This document shows positions 20,619 to 30,329 of a stretch of DNA of 64,000 bases, piece by piece. Position numbers and translations under genes: made by a program. Numbering within the stretch: position 1 is the first letter of the stretch; the number at the start of each line of letters is the position of its first letter. This DNA is from Alphaproteobacteria bacterium (GTDB taxonomy: Bacteria > Pseudomonadota > Alphaproteobacteria > ATCC43930 > CGMCC-115725), in contig JAGWNF010000010.1 of assembly GCA_028871455.1 (NCBI GenBank), positions 1 to 64,000 on the forward strand, read 5' to 3'. The notes below the pieces were generated by a model, which saw nothing but the letters and a program-made list of their open reading frames with translations, made no database searches and was not told where the DNA came from.

Positions 20619-21599
20619 TCAGGCGCTCGTTTGGAGGACGATCTTGCCGATGACGCGGCGCTCGCGCAGCAGGCGAAAGGCCGCGGTGGCCTCGGTCAGC
20701 CCGAGCCGGTGCGAAATGACCGGCCGCAGGCGACCCTCGGCATACCATGCCGTCAGGCGGGCGAACGCGCCTGTCAGGAAATCCGGCCGGCGCCGGCGAT
20801 ACGAACCCCAGACGAAGCCCATGATGTCGATATTCTTTACAAGCACGTGATTGGCGGGAATCTGGGGCACGCTGCCGGAGGCGAATCCGATCACCAGGAT
20901 ACGGCCGCCCCAGGCGATCGAGCGCAGCGCTTGGGTGAAAGCCTCGCCGCCGACCGGATCGAACACCACGTCAACGCCGCGATCCGCGGTGAGCGTGCGG
21001 ACGCGTTCGCGCAAATCCTCGCGTCGGTAATCGATGGCGTGAGTCGCACCATGCGCCAGCGTCAGCGTGCATTTCTCGGCGTCGCCGGCGGCCGCGATCA
21101 CCGTCGCGCCGATGGCGGCTGCCACCTCGACCGCCGCCAGGCCGACACCGCCGGCCGCGCCCAGCACGAGTACGGTCTGGCCGGGCTTCAGTTGCGCGCG
21201 CCAGGCGAGCGCACCGTAAGCGGTGCCATAGGCGATCGGAAAACCGGCGGCGGTGTCAAAGTCCATGCCCGGCGGAATCGGAAATACGGCGTTCGCCGCC
21301 GCCACGGCGACCTCGGCATAGCCGCCCCAGGGCAGCGCTGCCATGACGCGATCACCGGCCGCAAATCCGGTGGCTCCCTCGCCGAGCGCGCGCACTGTGC
21401 CCGCCACCTCGAAACCCGGCGTGAATGGCACCGGCGGCTTCTCCTGGTATTGACCGAGCACCATCAGCATCTCGCCGAAATTAACGCCGGCCGCATGCAC
21501 GTCGATCGCAATCTGGCCGGGCCCGGGCGACGGCGCCGCCACGTCGGCAAGGCCGAGATTGTCGATCGAACCATAGGCACGGCAGACCATTGCACGCAT
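20619..21599 (-). CDS. NADPH:quinone oxidoreductase family protein (zinc-free MDR)
   Basis: A 326-residue medium-chain dehydrogenase/reductase lacking the zinc-binding cysteines. The N-terminal half shows GVNFGEMLMVLGQY and PGFEVAGTV; the Rossmann part shows VLVLGAAGGVGLAAVEVA (dinucleotide binding) and VFDPVGGEAF. Members reduce quinones, alkenals or enoyl compounds with NADPH; several are annotated as acryloyl- or crotonyl-type reductases, and the exact substrate cannot be told. ATG at 21599 is directly after a divergent region shared with ialB. Confidence 0.88.
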   Translation of the reverse strand: MRAMVCRAYGSIDNLGLADVAAPSPGPGQIAIDVHAAGVNFGEMLMVLGQYQEKPPVPFTPGFEVAGTVRALGEGATGFAAGDRVMAALPWGGYAEVAVAAANAVFPIPPGMDFDTAAGFPIAYGTAYGALAWRAQLKPGQTVLVLGAAGGVGLAAVEVAAAIGATVIAAAGDAEKCTLTLAHGATHAIDYRREDLRERVRTLTADRGVDVVFDPVGGEAFTQALRSIAWGGRILVIGFASGSVPQIPANHVLVKNIDIMGFVWGSYRRRRPDFLTGAFARLTAWYAEGRLRPVISHRLGLTEATAAFRLLRERRVIGKIVLQTSA

Positions 21600-21655
21600 T
21601 TCAGAATCTCCGGTCAGAACTTGTCGCTGCCGTCGACTCGACGCAAGCGCATTGC

Positions 21656-21684
21656 TTGTCGCCGGTGTACGGCTTCGCTATGGT
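21656..21684 (+). promoter_or_regulatory. Likely ialB promoter giving a leaderless transcript
   Basis: TTGTCG at 21656-21661 and TATGGT at 21679-21684 are 17 bases apart. A start 7 bases after the -10 falls on the A of the ialB ATG at 21691, so the mRNA may have no leader; no Shine-Dalgarno sequence is visible before the ATG. The -10 overlaps ATGGTTAA (21680-21687), the reverse complement of the CtrA half-site TTAACCAT. Confidence 0.45.
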
Positions 21685-21690
21685 TAACTC

Positions 21691-22203
21691 ATGCATCGAT
21701 TCGTTTTTCCGCTGGCGCTGCCTTTTGTCCTGATCGCGACGGTTGCTGCGGCGCAGCCGATCAAGACGCTTGAAACCGGCAAGATCTGGAGCGCATACAG
21801 CCTGCCCGAAAAAGGCGGGCCGACCTGCTACCTCGTCGGTAAGCCGACGAAATCGACGCCGGCGAACGCGCAGCGCTCGCGTGTCGATGCCATGGTGTCG
21901 CATCGCGTCGGGGAGAAAGCCTACAATGTGGTCACCTTCAATCTCGGCTATGCGGTGAAGAAGAACACGCCGGCCGAGGTCACGATCGACGGCAAGAAGT
22001 ATGTGCTCTTCCTCGACAACGACGCCGCCTGGACGCCGAATGCGAAGACCGACAAGACCATCACCGAGGCGCTGGCGCGCGGCAACACCGCGGTCGTCAA
22101 GGCGATCTCCGCCCACGGCACGACCACGACCGATACCTACGATCTGACCGGTTTCGGTCAGGCGCTCAAGGCCATCAACGCCGCCTGCAAGGTCAAGCCG
22201 TAA
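21691..22203 (+). CDS. Invasion-associated locus B (IalB) family periplasmic protein
   Basis: A 170-residue exported protein. Residues 1-21 are a signal peptide ([16 protein letters not shown] then Q). The mature part follows the IalB pattern: a W-x-AY segment ([19 protein letters not shown]), a central strand VVTFNLGY, and two cysteines (TCYLV and the final AACKV) likely to form a disulfide. IalB proteins were named from Bartonella, where they affect red-cell invasion, but they are widespread in free-living alphaproteobacteria, where the role is unclear. It stands alone, divergent from the quinone oxidoreductase. Confidence 0.85.
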   Translation: MHRFVFPLALPFVLIATVAAAQPIKTLETGKIWSAYSLPEKGGPTCYLVGKPTKSTPANAQRSRVDAMVSHRVGEKAYNVVTFNLGYAVKKNTPAEVTIDGKKYVLFLDNDAAWTPNAKTDKTITEALARGNTAVVKAISAHGTTTTDTYDLTGFGQALKAINAACKVKP

Positions 22204-22244
22204 GGCTGGCGCGGCGGTCGCCGCGGACCTATATCTTGCCGGTG

Positions 22245-23356
<1,112 letters not shown>

Positions 23357-23366
<10 letters not shown>

Positions 23367-23433
23367 CTCAGCTGGTTAGAGCAGAGGAATCATAATCCTA
23401 AGGTCGCCGGTTCGAGTCCGGCCCCCGCTACCA
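23357..23433 (+). tRNA. tRNA-Met (CAT), elongator type
   Basis: A full 77-base cloverleaf: acceptor GGCGGGG/CCCCGCT with a G-T first pair, D stem GCTC/GAGC, anticodon loop ATCATAA (anticodon CAT), T stem GCCGG/CCGGC with TTCGAGT loop, and an encoded CCA at 23431-23433. The last pair of the anticodon stem (position 27-43) is a G-A mismatch, which is unusual. The G-T first acceptor pair and stem resemble the alphaproteobacterial elongator rather than the initiator tRNA. A tRNA-Ile(CAT) read with lysidine is the alternative. Ten bases overlap the rlmN coding region. Confidence 0.9.
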
Positions 23434-23617
23434 GTTTCGTCGCGGTCATGCGCTTTAGATTCCCTGCGGTGACAATTGCGGGCGACAGAGACAATCCCAT
23501 AATTCGCGCTGGGCTTCGTTGTGAGCGGCTTGCCGCCGGCTGCCGGTAATCAATGCTTTACCGGTCGCGGGTCAATCTCGGCGCTGCATCCGCTTCCCTC
23601 CGGCGAGCCAAAGCGCC

Positions 23618-24781
23618 ATGGGCCTGTTTCGCCTCTTGCTTGCAATGTCTGTGCTGCTGGCTCATGCCGACGGCGTGCACGGCTACGCCATGCTCGGCGG
23701 CGATGTCGCGGTGCAGGCGTTCTATTTGGTCTCCGGCTTTTACATGGCGCTCGTCCTGAACGAGAAATATGCCGCCGGCCGGGCCGGAACGCTCACCTTC
23801 TACACAAACCGCGCCCTGCGGATCTATCCGACCTATTGGCTCATCTTCGTTCTGGCGGTCGCTTTCTACGGCGGGATGTATCTGTCGGGCCGCGGACCCG
23901 GAGTCTGGGGGCCGCACATCGTGTTCTTCCGGCATTTGGTTGGGCCGACCTGGTGGTATCTGATCGGATCCCAGATCCTGCTTTTCTCGATCGACTTGAC
24001 CAATTTCCTGGCCGTTGCCCCAGGAGGCCATCTCTACTGGATCGCCAACTTCCATCCGGCCACGGGAATCGCGGGCTACCAGATTCTATTCGTGCCGCAG
24101 GCTTGGACGCTCGGCCTGGAACTGATTTTTTACGCCATCGCACCGTTCATCGTCCGGCGTCGTCCGGCGGTCGTCGCGTTGGTGGCTCTTCTTTCGCTCG
24201 CCCTGCGCGTCGTCGCCTATGAGCATGGCCACGATTACGATCCCTGGACCTACCGGGTTTTTCCGTTTGAGTTGTCGACGTTCCTCTGGGGATCGCTGTC
24301 ATATCGGGCGTTCGCGTGGTTGCGAAACCAAGCGTGGTCCGAAGGGATCGTTCTCTGGCCGCCCGCGGCGGCGTTGCTCGCCCTTACCCTTTCTTATCCG
24401 TGGCTTTTTGCTTTCAACGGCGGCCGCTGGTGGTATCTCGGCGCCGTGGCCTTCTTGCTACCGGCACTTTTTCTGAAGACCGGGCGCATCGGGTTGGATC
24501 GCTTCTTGGGCGAGCTGTCCTATCCGTTCTATCTCTGCCATGTCCTCGTGCTCACGATGATCGATGCAACCGACCCGCAGCTGACGGCCAAATACCGCAC
24601 CTACGCGGCAATCGCCGTTTCGATCGGCGTGTCGGCATTGGTGGAGATTTCGGTGAACGCGCCGATCGACCGCTACCGGCAGCGGCGCGTCAAGCTGAAG
24701 GCCGCGGATGTTTCATCGCACTCGTCCATCCCGGGGCTCCGCGCGCCCGCGTCTGCGGCGCTTTCGGCGGTCCGGGACTAG
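23618..24781 (+). CDS. Acyltransferase 3 family membrane protein (OafA/YrhL-like)
   Basis: A 387-residue integral membrane protein with about ten hydrophobic segments. The family motifs are visible: a His in the first helix (VLLAHADG), FYLVSGFYMALV, and the RxxRIYPTYW motif (TNRALRIYPTYW, residues about 65-76). Such proteins transfer acetyl or other acyl groups to sugars of lipopolysaccharide, exopolysaccharide or peptidoglycan on the outer face of the inner membrane. It stands alone, 184 bases after the tRNA and divergent in sense from nirK. No glycosyltransferase is nearby. Which glycan it modifies is unknown; the surface gene cluster at 26-35 kb is a possible partner. Confidence 0.87.
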   Translation: MGLFRLLLAMSVLLAHADGVHGYAMLGGDVAVQAFYLVSGFYMALVLNEKYAAGRAGTLTFYTNRALRIYPTYWLIFVLAVAFYGGMYLSGRGPGVWGPHIVFFRHLVGPTWWYLIGSQILLFSIDLTNFLAVAPGGHLYWIANFHPATGIAGYQILFVPQAWTLGLELIFYAIAPFIVRRRPAVVALVALLSLALRVVAYEHGHDYDPWTYRVFPFELSTFLWGSLSYRAFAWLRNQAWSEGIVLWPPAAALLALTLSYPWLFAFNGGRWWYLGAVAFLLPALFLKTGRIGLDRFLGELSYPFYLCHVLVLTMIDATDPQLTAKYRTYAAIAVSIGVSALVEISVNAPIDRYRQRRVKLKAADVSSHSSIPGLRAPASAALSAVRD

Positions 24782-24841
24782 CGCATCAACGGCGCGTGCC
24801 GTGGAAGCAAAGGCGTCGCCGGTCGGCGGTTGCCGCGCGAT

Positions 24842-25924
24842 TTATGCGGCCGGCGGGTGCGGATTGAAGATCGCGGTGTCCTCCGGCCCTTCGACTTGCA
24901 ACAGACCCTTCGCGCCACGCTCGATCCGCGCGATGGCATGGTCGACGATCGGGAAAGTGCCCGGCACCACAAGGTTGAACTCGGCGACGACCGCGCCGCC
25001 CGGCGCAACCGTCGTCGTCTGCACCGCCTCGAGCGGCTTAGCGACGAGCGACGCCTGGTCGTAAAGCCGTTCCATGATCTGGCCGATGATGTGGAACGAG
25101 GAGGCCTTGTTGGGGCCGCCGACGCCGAAGAAAACGCGCACCGTCTCGCCCACCTTGCCCTTGAGCGGATGCCGCTTGGTGAGCGCGTCGGCCGCGCCGT
25201 TGAAGACGAAGTATTCCGGCGTCTCGGCGAGAATCTTGTCGTAGCTCACGGTCGCCGCGCCAGGCGTGCCGTAGGCCTGCGTCGTATAGATCTCGCTCTG
25301 CATGATGTAGAACTCGCGATCGACCTTCGGCAGGCCCGCTGCCGGCTCGATCAGGATCATGCCGTGCATGCCGTTCGAGATATGCATCGCGACCGACGGC
25401 GTGGCGCAGTGATAGACAAAAAGCCCCGGCCTGGTCGCCTTGAAGGTGAAGCTCTTGGTCTGGCCCGGTGCGCATGCCGTCGCTTGGCTGCCGCCGAACG
25501 GCCCCATCACCGCGTGCAGGTCGATGTTGTGCATCATCATGCTGGTCGGCGAATTGGTCAGCCGGATTTCGATGGTGTCGCCGACCCGGGCGCGCAGGAG
25601 TGGCCCCGGAACCTGCGGTGCCTCGCCGGGACGGCGGAACGTCCAGTACTGGTAAGTGACGCCGTCCGCGAGCTGGCCCGTCGTCTCCACCGTCTCGAGG
25701 TCGAACCGCACGTGCTGCGGAGCACGCCGTCCGATCGGTGCCGGCACGTCGGCGGGATCGCGCGCGATGTTCGCCGCCGTCGCCGGTGCCGCCGCGCCAT
25801 CGGTCGCGGCGCGGGCGGGTGTGGACGTCAGCGGCGATGCCAGACCGACAAGCGCCGCGGTCGCTGGAATGAGTCCCATTCCTTTGAGGAAATCCCGCCG
25901 AGCGGGGCCAGTGTTGTCGGTCAT
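24842..25924 (-). CDS. nirK: NirK, copper-containing nitrite reductase (NO-forming)
   Basis: A 360-residue two-domain cupredoxin with a twin-arginine signal (RRDFLKGMG, cleavage near residue 40), so it is exported folded to the periplasm. All copper ligands can be placed: type 1 His132, Cys173, His181, Met186; type 2 His137, His172, His329; catalytic Asp135 and His278. It reduces nitrite to nitric oxide in denitrification. The ATG at 25924 begins the Tat signal; upstream in-frame sequence adds a poor start. No other denitrification gene is near, so it may be a single-step NO-maker or the rest may be elsewhere. It lies alone behind an FNR-type box. Confidence 0.95.
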   Translation of the reverse strand: MTDNTGPARRDFLKGMGLIPATAALVGLASPLTSTPARAATDGAAAPATAANIARDPADVPAPIGRRAPQHVRFDLETVETTGQLADGVTYQYWTFRRPGEAPQVPGPLLRARVGDTIEIRLTNSPTSMMMHNIDLHAVMGPFGGSQATACAPGQTKSFTFKATRPGLFVYHCATPSVAMHISNGMHGMILIEPAAGLPKVDREFYIMQSEIYTTQAYGTPGAATVSYDKILAETPEYFVFNGAADALTKRHPLKGKVGETVRVFFGVGGPNKASSFHIIGQIMERLYDQASLVAKPLEAVQTTTVAPGGAVVAEFNLVVPGTFPIVDHAIARIERGAKGLLQVEGPEDTAIFNPHPPAA

Positions 25925-25985
25925 GAGTCGATCTCCGATGCGTTGTCGTGCGGTTTTGGAATGCCACAGCACGGCGCTCGGGTAT

Positions 25986-25999
25986 TTGATTTAGGTCAA
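25986..25999 (-). promoter_or_regulatory. FNR/NNR-type box upstream of nirK
   Basis: TTGAT-TTAG-GTCAA fits the palindrome TTGAT-N4-ATCAA at 9 of 10 positions and is 62 bases before the nirK ATG. FNR, DNR and NNR proteins bind such sites and switch on nirK when oxygen is low and NO is present. A -41.5 spacing puts the start site about 20-25 bases before the ATG. Confidence 0.7.
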
Positions 26000-26203
26000 G
26001 CCGACAGGAAATGCCGCGCGATCATCGCGGTGTATTCATCGCGATGCGTGAGCGCGCTCATGCAACCGCTGTCGTAAACTTGGCCGGCATCCGCGCAAAC
26101 TACGTAATGCCCCTATTACCTTTGCGGTTAACGACGCGCCCGATGATTCGCGCCGCGACATAATGGCGCGCCGAACGGCGCCGCACGATGCACGACGGCC
26201 AGT

Positions 26204-29065
26204 TCAGTCGAGAAAGACGCGGTAGGCGGTTGGCTCGCGCAACGCGCGCCAGAGATTGGCGGCGCGCGAGCAGTCCGCGGCTTTGAGCAGCGACCAGAAG
26301 ACGTCGTCGCGCGCCGCCGGAACGGCGGCATCGTGCGCTCCGACGAGGCGTTGGGCGATCTCGAGCAAGCCGCACTGGAACGGCGCCTGCGCGATCTCGC
26401 AGCCGACGGCCCGCGCCAGCCGCGCACAGTCGATATGCGCCGGCGCAAAGCTGCGACCAGCGACGGCGAACATCGGCAGATCCGTCTCGGAATCGCCGAC
26501 CGCAACCGTGTCGCCGGCGTGGCCGGTCCAGGCGAGCAGGGCGGCAAGCCCCGTGCCTTTGTCGACGTCCTTCGCCAGGATCGTGGTGTCGATCGTCGTC
26601 TGATGCGCGAGCAGCCGGTCGAAACCGTTTTCGGCGATGAGATTGCGGACCAGCAGCTCAGGCAGCGGCACGGTGCCCTTGCGCGCGTAGGTGTAGGCGC
26701 GGATCGAGCATCCGTAGCCGTCGTCGACAAAGATTCCGGGCATGGCCTTGAGCAAGGCACGCAGCGCCGCGAGCTGCTCGAGCGCGACGTCGTCGAGCAG
26801 GACGCGGCCCTGACTCGTGGTCGCGTCCCAGATATAGCTGCCGCATTCCGCGACGCCGCCGACGAAGCCGTAAGCCTCGCAATAGTCGCGCACTTGGTGC
26901 GCCGGCCGCGCGGTATCGACCGCGATGGCAAAGCTCCGGCTGCCGAGCAACGCGAGCGCATCGAGGCCGGCGGCGGTCGTCGTCGGAAAACCGAAGGTTC
27001 GGCGATCGACCACGCCGTCGAGATCGAGCACCGCCAGCGGCGCGCGCCAGGTCGACGGCGCCTTGGGCGGACAAAGCGCGCCGCTGTAGCGGGCGCTTTC
27101 GCGCGTCAGGAAATTCCAGGCCTTGACGTATTGGGCGTTGAACTCGCCAGCGCGATGTGCGAGATGCGTCTGCTTGACGATGCCGTCGAGCGCCGCCTGA
27201 CGGGTCCACAGGCCGGCCATCAGCTTGCACAGCAGAAGGCGCTCGCCCGCCGGCGCGTCGCCGGTTGCCGCGCCATAGCGCGCCAGCAGCTCGGCCTGCT
27301 CGTCGCGCGTCAGGTCGAGCTGCAAGGCGGCGTCGGCCAAGTCATAGGCCGGATCGCAGAGATTGATCTCGTTCTTGCCGATGCCGTGATGCTCGAAATC
27401 GGTCTTGAGCAGGCCGCCGGGGCCGGCGATCCATTCGTCCGCCGCCATCCGGCCATCGATCAGCGCGGCGCGCGATTCCAGGCGGGCGGCGAGGCGGCGG
27501 CGGAGCGGCGCCGCCATCAAGCCGGCCACGCCGGGTCCGTAAGCCGCCGACAGCGTCTCGGCCAGCATCGTCAGGCCTTCGTGCTGCGCGTCGGGTTCGT
27601 TCGCCGTCGGGACCGGCAGGCGCTCGGCGCGGGCGGCGACGTAGGTCGCGGCGGCCGCGATCCAGGTGTGGCGCGGCACCATCGCGCGCTCGGTTTGTGC
27701 GGTTTGCGGCAGCCACTCGGTATAGAGAATCCCATCGCGCAGACCAATCAACGGCGGCACGCGACCACCGAGGCGATCCGCGGTCAGGAACGCGGCATAG
27801 GCGAGCCAGCCCCAGCCAACGCTCTTGGCGAAGACGTAGCGGAGCTCGCTGCCGGCGACGCTGTCGAGGCGAACCGTATAGACGCGCTTCAACCGATGCC
27901 GCCGGCAATCGCCCGAGCGATATTCGAGTTCGGCGTTGAAGGCTGCGGCCGCATGATGTTCGACGACGGCGACACCGCGATAGCCTTGAGCAAGAAAATA
28001 TTCACCGAGCCGCGCCTCGATCATATCGTCGTCGGCGAGCAGCCGTGCCTTGTGCCAATCCTCCGGCGGCAAGGTGATGATGGATTCACGGGCGAAGGCG
28101 GCGGCCTCCTTGTGCTCGCGCCAGTCGCGCCGCAGCGGATGGACCGGAAACAGCACCGAGCGGGCGCCGGCTCCGAAGCCCGCCCGGCGCAATATCTGGA
28201 CGGCCATGCCGATGGTATCGCCGCTGAACGGCGGATCGTCGATCAGCGCCGCGTGATAACCGGCCTGTGCCAGCGTGCGCAGCCGCCGTGTTTCTTCGGC
28301 CGATGGCCCCTTGTTGGGACGGATCGTCACGATCGCGGTGCGGGCGAAACCGTGCGCGGCGAGGCGCGCGCGCATGAGCGCAGCAAAATAGACGCCGGCC
28401 GTCCGCAGGCCGACGATGGCCACCGGCAGCGTGCGGTCCGGATATGCGGCTGCAAAGCGGTCCGCCAGCTCCACAACGTCCCCGTGCGTCAGGTCCTGCT
28501 TGCGGAAAGCCGACGGGATGCGAATCAGTTCGGCTTGCAGTCGCACCGGCAGCGGGCGCGCAAGAACTTGCGTCAGCCCACGCGCCGCCGCCGCGATGTC
28601 GTCGGCGCCGGCGGCGGTTTCGGCCGCGAGCAACCGCAGAAACGCATCGAGTGCGGCTTGCCAGTCGTCGCGCCAGCGCCGCAAATCGTGCGATTGGCGC
28701 GCGCGACCGGCCGCGGTAAGTAAATCCAGCGCGCGGATAACGAGGCGCATGCCCGGCAATTTGACGAGGCGATGCGGTACGCGCAGGACCGGACCGCGCA
28801 GCGCGTCCTCGACCGCAGTCAGCAGCGCGCCGGCAAGGAGGAACACGTTGATCATCGCCTCGGCGCGCTGCCAGCTTTCGGCCGGAACACCGAGCCGCGA
28901 CAGTTCCCGTTCGAGGTGACCCGCGGCCTCGCCGACCGTGCACAGCGGATTGAGCGACCACGGATAATCCGAATAAAACGTGCGCTCGGCCGCCAGCGGC
29001 TGGAGCGTGCCGGCTGCCCCCGGTTCGCTCCGATCGATCGCTTGAAGATTGCTGCGCAGTGTCAC
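26204..29065 (-). CDS. Three-domain protein: phosphoribosyltransferase-like, APH-like kinase, HAD phosphatase
   Basis: A 953-residue protein, unusual in its make-up. Residues 1-190 are helical and unassigned. About 190-310 look like a type I phosphoribosyltransferase: IVGLRTAGVYF, then a PRPP-loop-like AALIDDPPFSGDT (272-284). About 345-660 resemble an aminoglycoside-phosphotransferase-like kinase: a K in FAKSVGWGW, a hinge ILYTEWLP, and KTDFEHHGIGKNEINLCDPAYDLADAA, where the usual HxD is replaced by LIDGRM. About 675-900 are a HAD phosphatase with Cof-type cap: DLDGVVD (681-687), T718, K836 and GDSETD (857-862). Together these could transfer ribose-phosphate, phosphorylate and dephosphorylate one small molecule. 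It is 16 bases after the GNAT gene and ends the surface-cluster operon. The GTG start has a weak ribosome-binding site. Confidence 0.75.
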   Translation of the reverse strand: MTLRSNLQAIDRSEPGAAGTLQPLAAERTFYSDYPWSLNPLCTVGEAAGHLERELSRLGVPAESWQRAEAMINVFLLAGALLTAVEDALRGPVLRVPHRLVKLPGMRLVIRALDLLTAAGRARQSHDLRRWRDDWQAALDAFLRLLAAETAAGADDIAAAARGLTQVLARPLPVRLQAELIRIPSAFRKQDLTHGDVVELADRFAAAYPDRTLPVAIVGLRTAGVYFAALMRARLAAHGFARTAIVTIRPNKGPSAEETRRLRTLAQAGYHAALIDDPPFSGDTIGMAVQILRRAGFGAGARSVLFPVHPLRRDWREHKEAAAFARESIITLPPEDWHKARLLADDDMIEARLGEYFLAQGYRGVAVVEHHAAAAFNAELEYRSGDCRRHRLKRVYTVRLDSVAGSELRYVFAKSVGWGWLAYAAFLTADRLGGRVPPLIGLRDGILYTEWLPQTAQTERAMVPRHTWIAAAATYVAARAERLPVPTANEPDAQHEGLTMLAETLSAAYGPGVAGLMAAPLRRRLAARLESRAALIDGRMAADEWIAGPGGLLKTDFEHHGIGKNEINLCDPAYDLADAALQLDLTRDEQAELLARYGAATGDAPAGERLLLCKLMAGLWTRQAALDGIVKQTHLAHRAGEFNAQYVKAWNFLTRESARYSGALCPPKAPSTWRAPLAVLDLDGVVDRRTFGFPTTTAAGLDALALLGSRSFAIAVDTARPAHQVRDYCEAYGFVGGVAECGSYIWDATTSQGRVLLDDVALEQLAALRALLKAMPGIFVDDGYGCSIRAYTYARKGTVPLPELLVRNLIAENGFDRLLAHQTTIDTTILAKDVDKGTGLAALLAWTGHAGDTVAVGDSETDLPMFAVAGRSFAPAHIDCARLARAVGCEIAQAPFQCGLLEIAQRLVGAHDAAVPAARDDVFWSLLKAADCSRAANLWRALREPTAYRVFLD

Positions 29066-29081
29066 GGCGGTTCCGATCGGA

Positions 29082-30329
29082 TCACGCGGACCGGCGCCGG
29101 AAGACAGTCTCCAGCTTATGGAACGTCCACTGCATGAATGGCAGCACGGAGATCAGGAACGGTCCCGGCGACCGGCCCGACGTGGCGAGAATCGTCTGGA
29201 TGATGCGCCGGTCCAGCCAGATCTGCTTGGTCAGCGCCGGGCCCGGCGACGAGCACGAATCCATCCAGCGGATCCAGGCGTGGCGATGGACCTCCTCGAT
29301 ATTCGCGAGTTCGAGCAGTACGCCGGGCGAAAACCGCGCATAGGCTTCGTCGAAGGCGACCTTGAAGGCGAACGATCCGTTGCGGCAGAGAAAATTGCAC
29401 AGTTGCGCGATCGGTCGGCCATTGAGCGTCAGCGCCAGCATCATCAGCCGGCCGCGGCGAAACGCTTCCTTGAGGGCGTCGGCGAAGAACTGCTTTTGTG
29501 CCGGATGGCACGACAGCGCCGTGCCTTCGTGGCCCTTCCAGCCGCTCGCTTCGAGGCGCAGGAATTCGTCGATCCAGCCGACGACGTCGCCGTCGCCGGC
29601 AAGCAAGGTATAATCGAGCGCGCCCTGGCGGCCGAGCGCGTTCTCCTGCTGGCGCAGCGTGCGGCGTTTCTTGGTCGACAGCGCTTCGTCGAGATAGGCC
29701 TTCGCGTCGGCACGCGGCCGCAACAAGGCGCGCGTCGTGCATTCGAGCGTCAGGATCGGGTCACGGCGTTCCTCGAGGAATTCGACGAAGGATTCCCACA
29801 GCGGACCGTCGCCCGAGATGCCGCCGAACTCGATCAGGATGGCGCCGCGCGGATCGCTCGCGGCCCAATCGAACACGGCCTGAAAGCAGGCCTGGGCGGT
29901 CTCGCCGCGGATGAGCGGACTGCACAGGAAGCAGTGAACGTGCTTCCACAGGCGCAGCGCGCTGAATGGCAGATTCTTGTAATGGGTCTGGCGTTCGAAC
30001 GGGAAGAAGCCGCACAGCACCGGCTGGTCGGCCGATGCCGGGTCCTGCGCGTAGACGAGCACGAATGCGAGCTCGGCGCCGCCGCGCAGATGCTGCAGCG
30101 CCGGCAGCAGCATCCACGGTTCGTAGAACACGTTGGGCTCGAGCGCCTCCGTCGCCAGCTCTTCCCAGGCCCTGAGATGGCGCGCGAGGCCGGCCGCGTC
30201 GCGTTCGACGACGACCGTCAGTCGCGCGTCTTTGGCGATGCGCCGGGGTTTGGCGTCGTCGGTGCGGACCGCCGGGGTACCGGCCGGCGCGTGCGCCAGG
30301 GAGACCGCGGGTTCGGCCATGGCGCTCAC
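29082..30329 (-). CDS. CelD/BcsL (FemAB-like) GNAT acyltransferase
   Basis: A 415-residue protein of the CelD/BioF2-like GNAT family. The signature runs from KKRRTLRQQENALGRQG through FLRLEASGWKGHEGTAL to GRPIAQLCNFLCRNGSFAFKVAFDEAYARFSPG. Such proteins have two GNAT folds and take part in polysaccharide or lipid surface structures, probably acylating sugars or ligating amino acids from charged tRNA. Members sit in exopolysaccharide and cellulose operons. The GTG start overlaps the ATP-grasp stop at GTGA, so translation is coupled. Donor and acceptor cannot be told from the sequence. Confidence 0.85.
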   Translation of the reverse strand: MSAMAEPAVSLAHAPAGTPAVRTDDAKPRRIAKDARLTVVVERDAAGLARHLRAWEELATEALEPNVFYEPWMLLPALQHLRGGAELAFVLVYAQDPASADQPVLCGFFPFERQTHYKNLPFSALRLWKHVHCFLCSPLIRGETAQACFQAVFDWAASDPRGAILIEFGGISGDGPLWESFVEFLEERRDPILTLECTTRALLRPRADAKAYLDEALSTKKRRTLRQQENALGRQGALDYTLLAGDGDVVGWIDEFLRLEASGWKGHEGTALSCHPAQKQFFADALKEAFRRGRLMMLALTLNGRPIAQLCNFLCRNGSFAFKVAFDEAYARFSPGVLLELANIEEVHRHAWIRWMDSCSSPGPALTKQIWLDRRIIQTILATSGRSPGPFLISVLPFMQWTFHKLETVFRRRSA

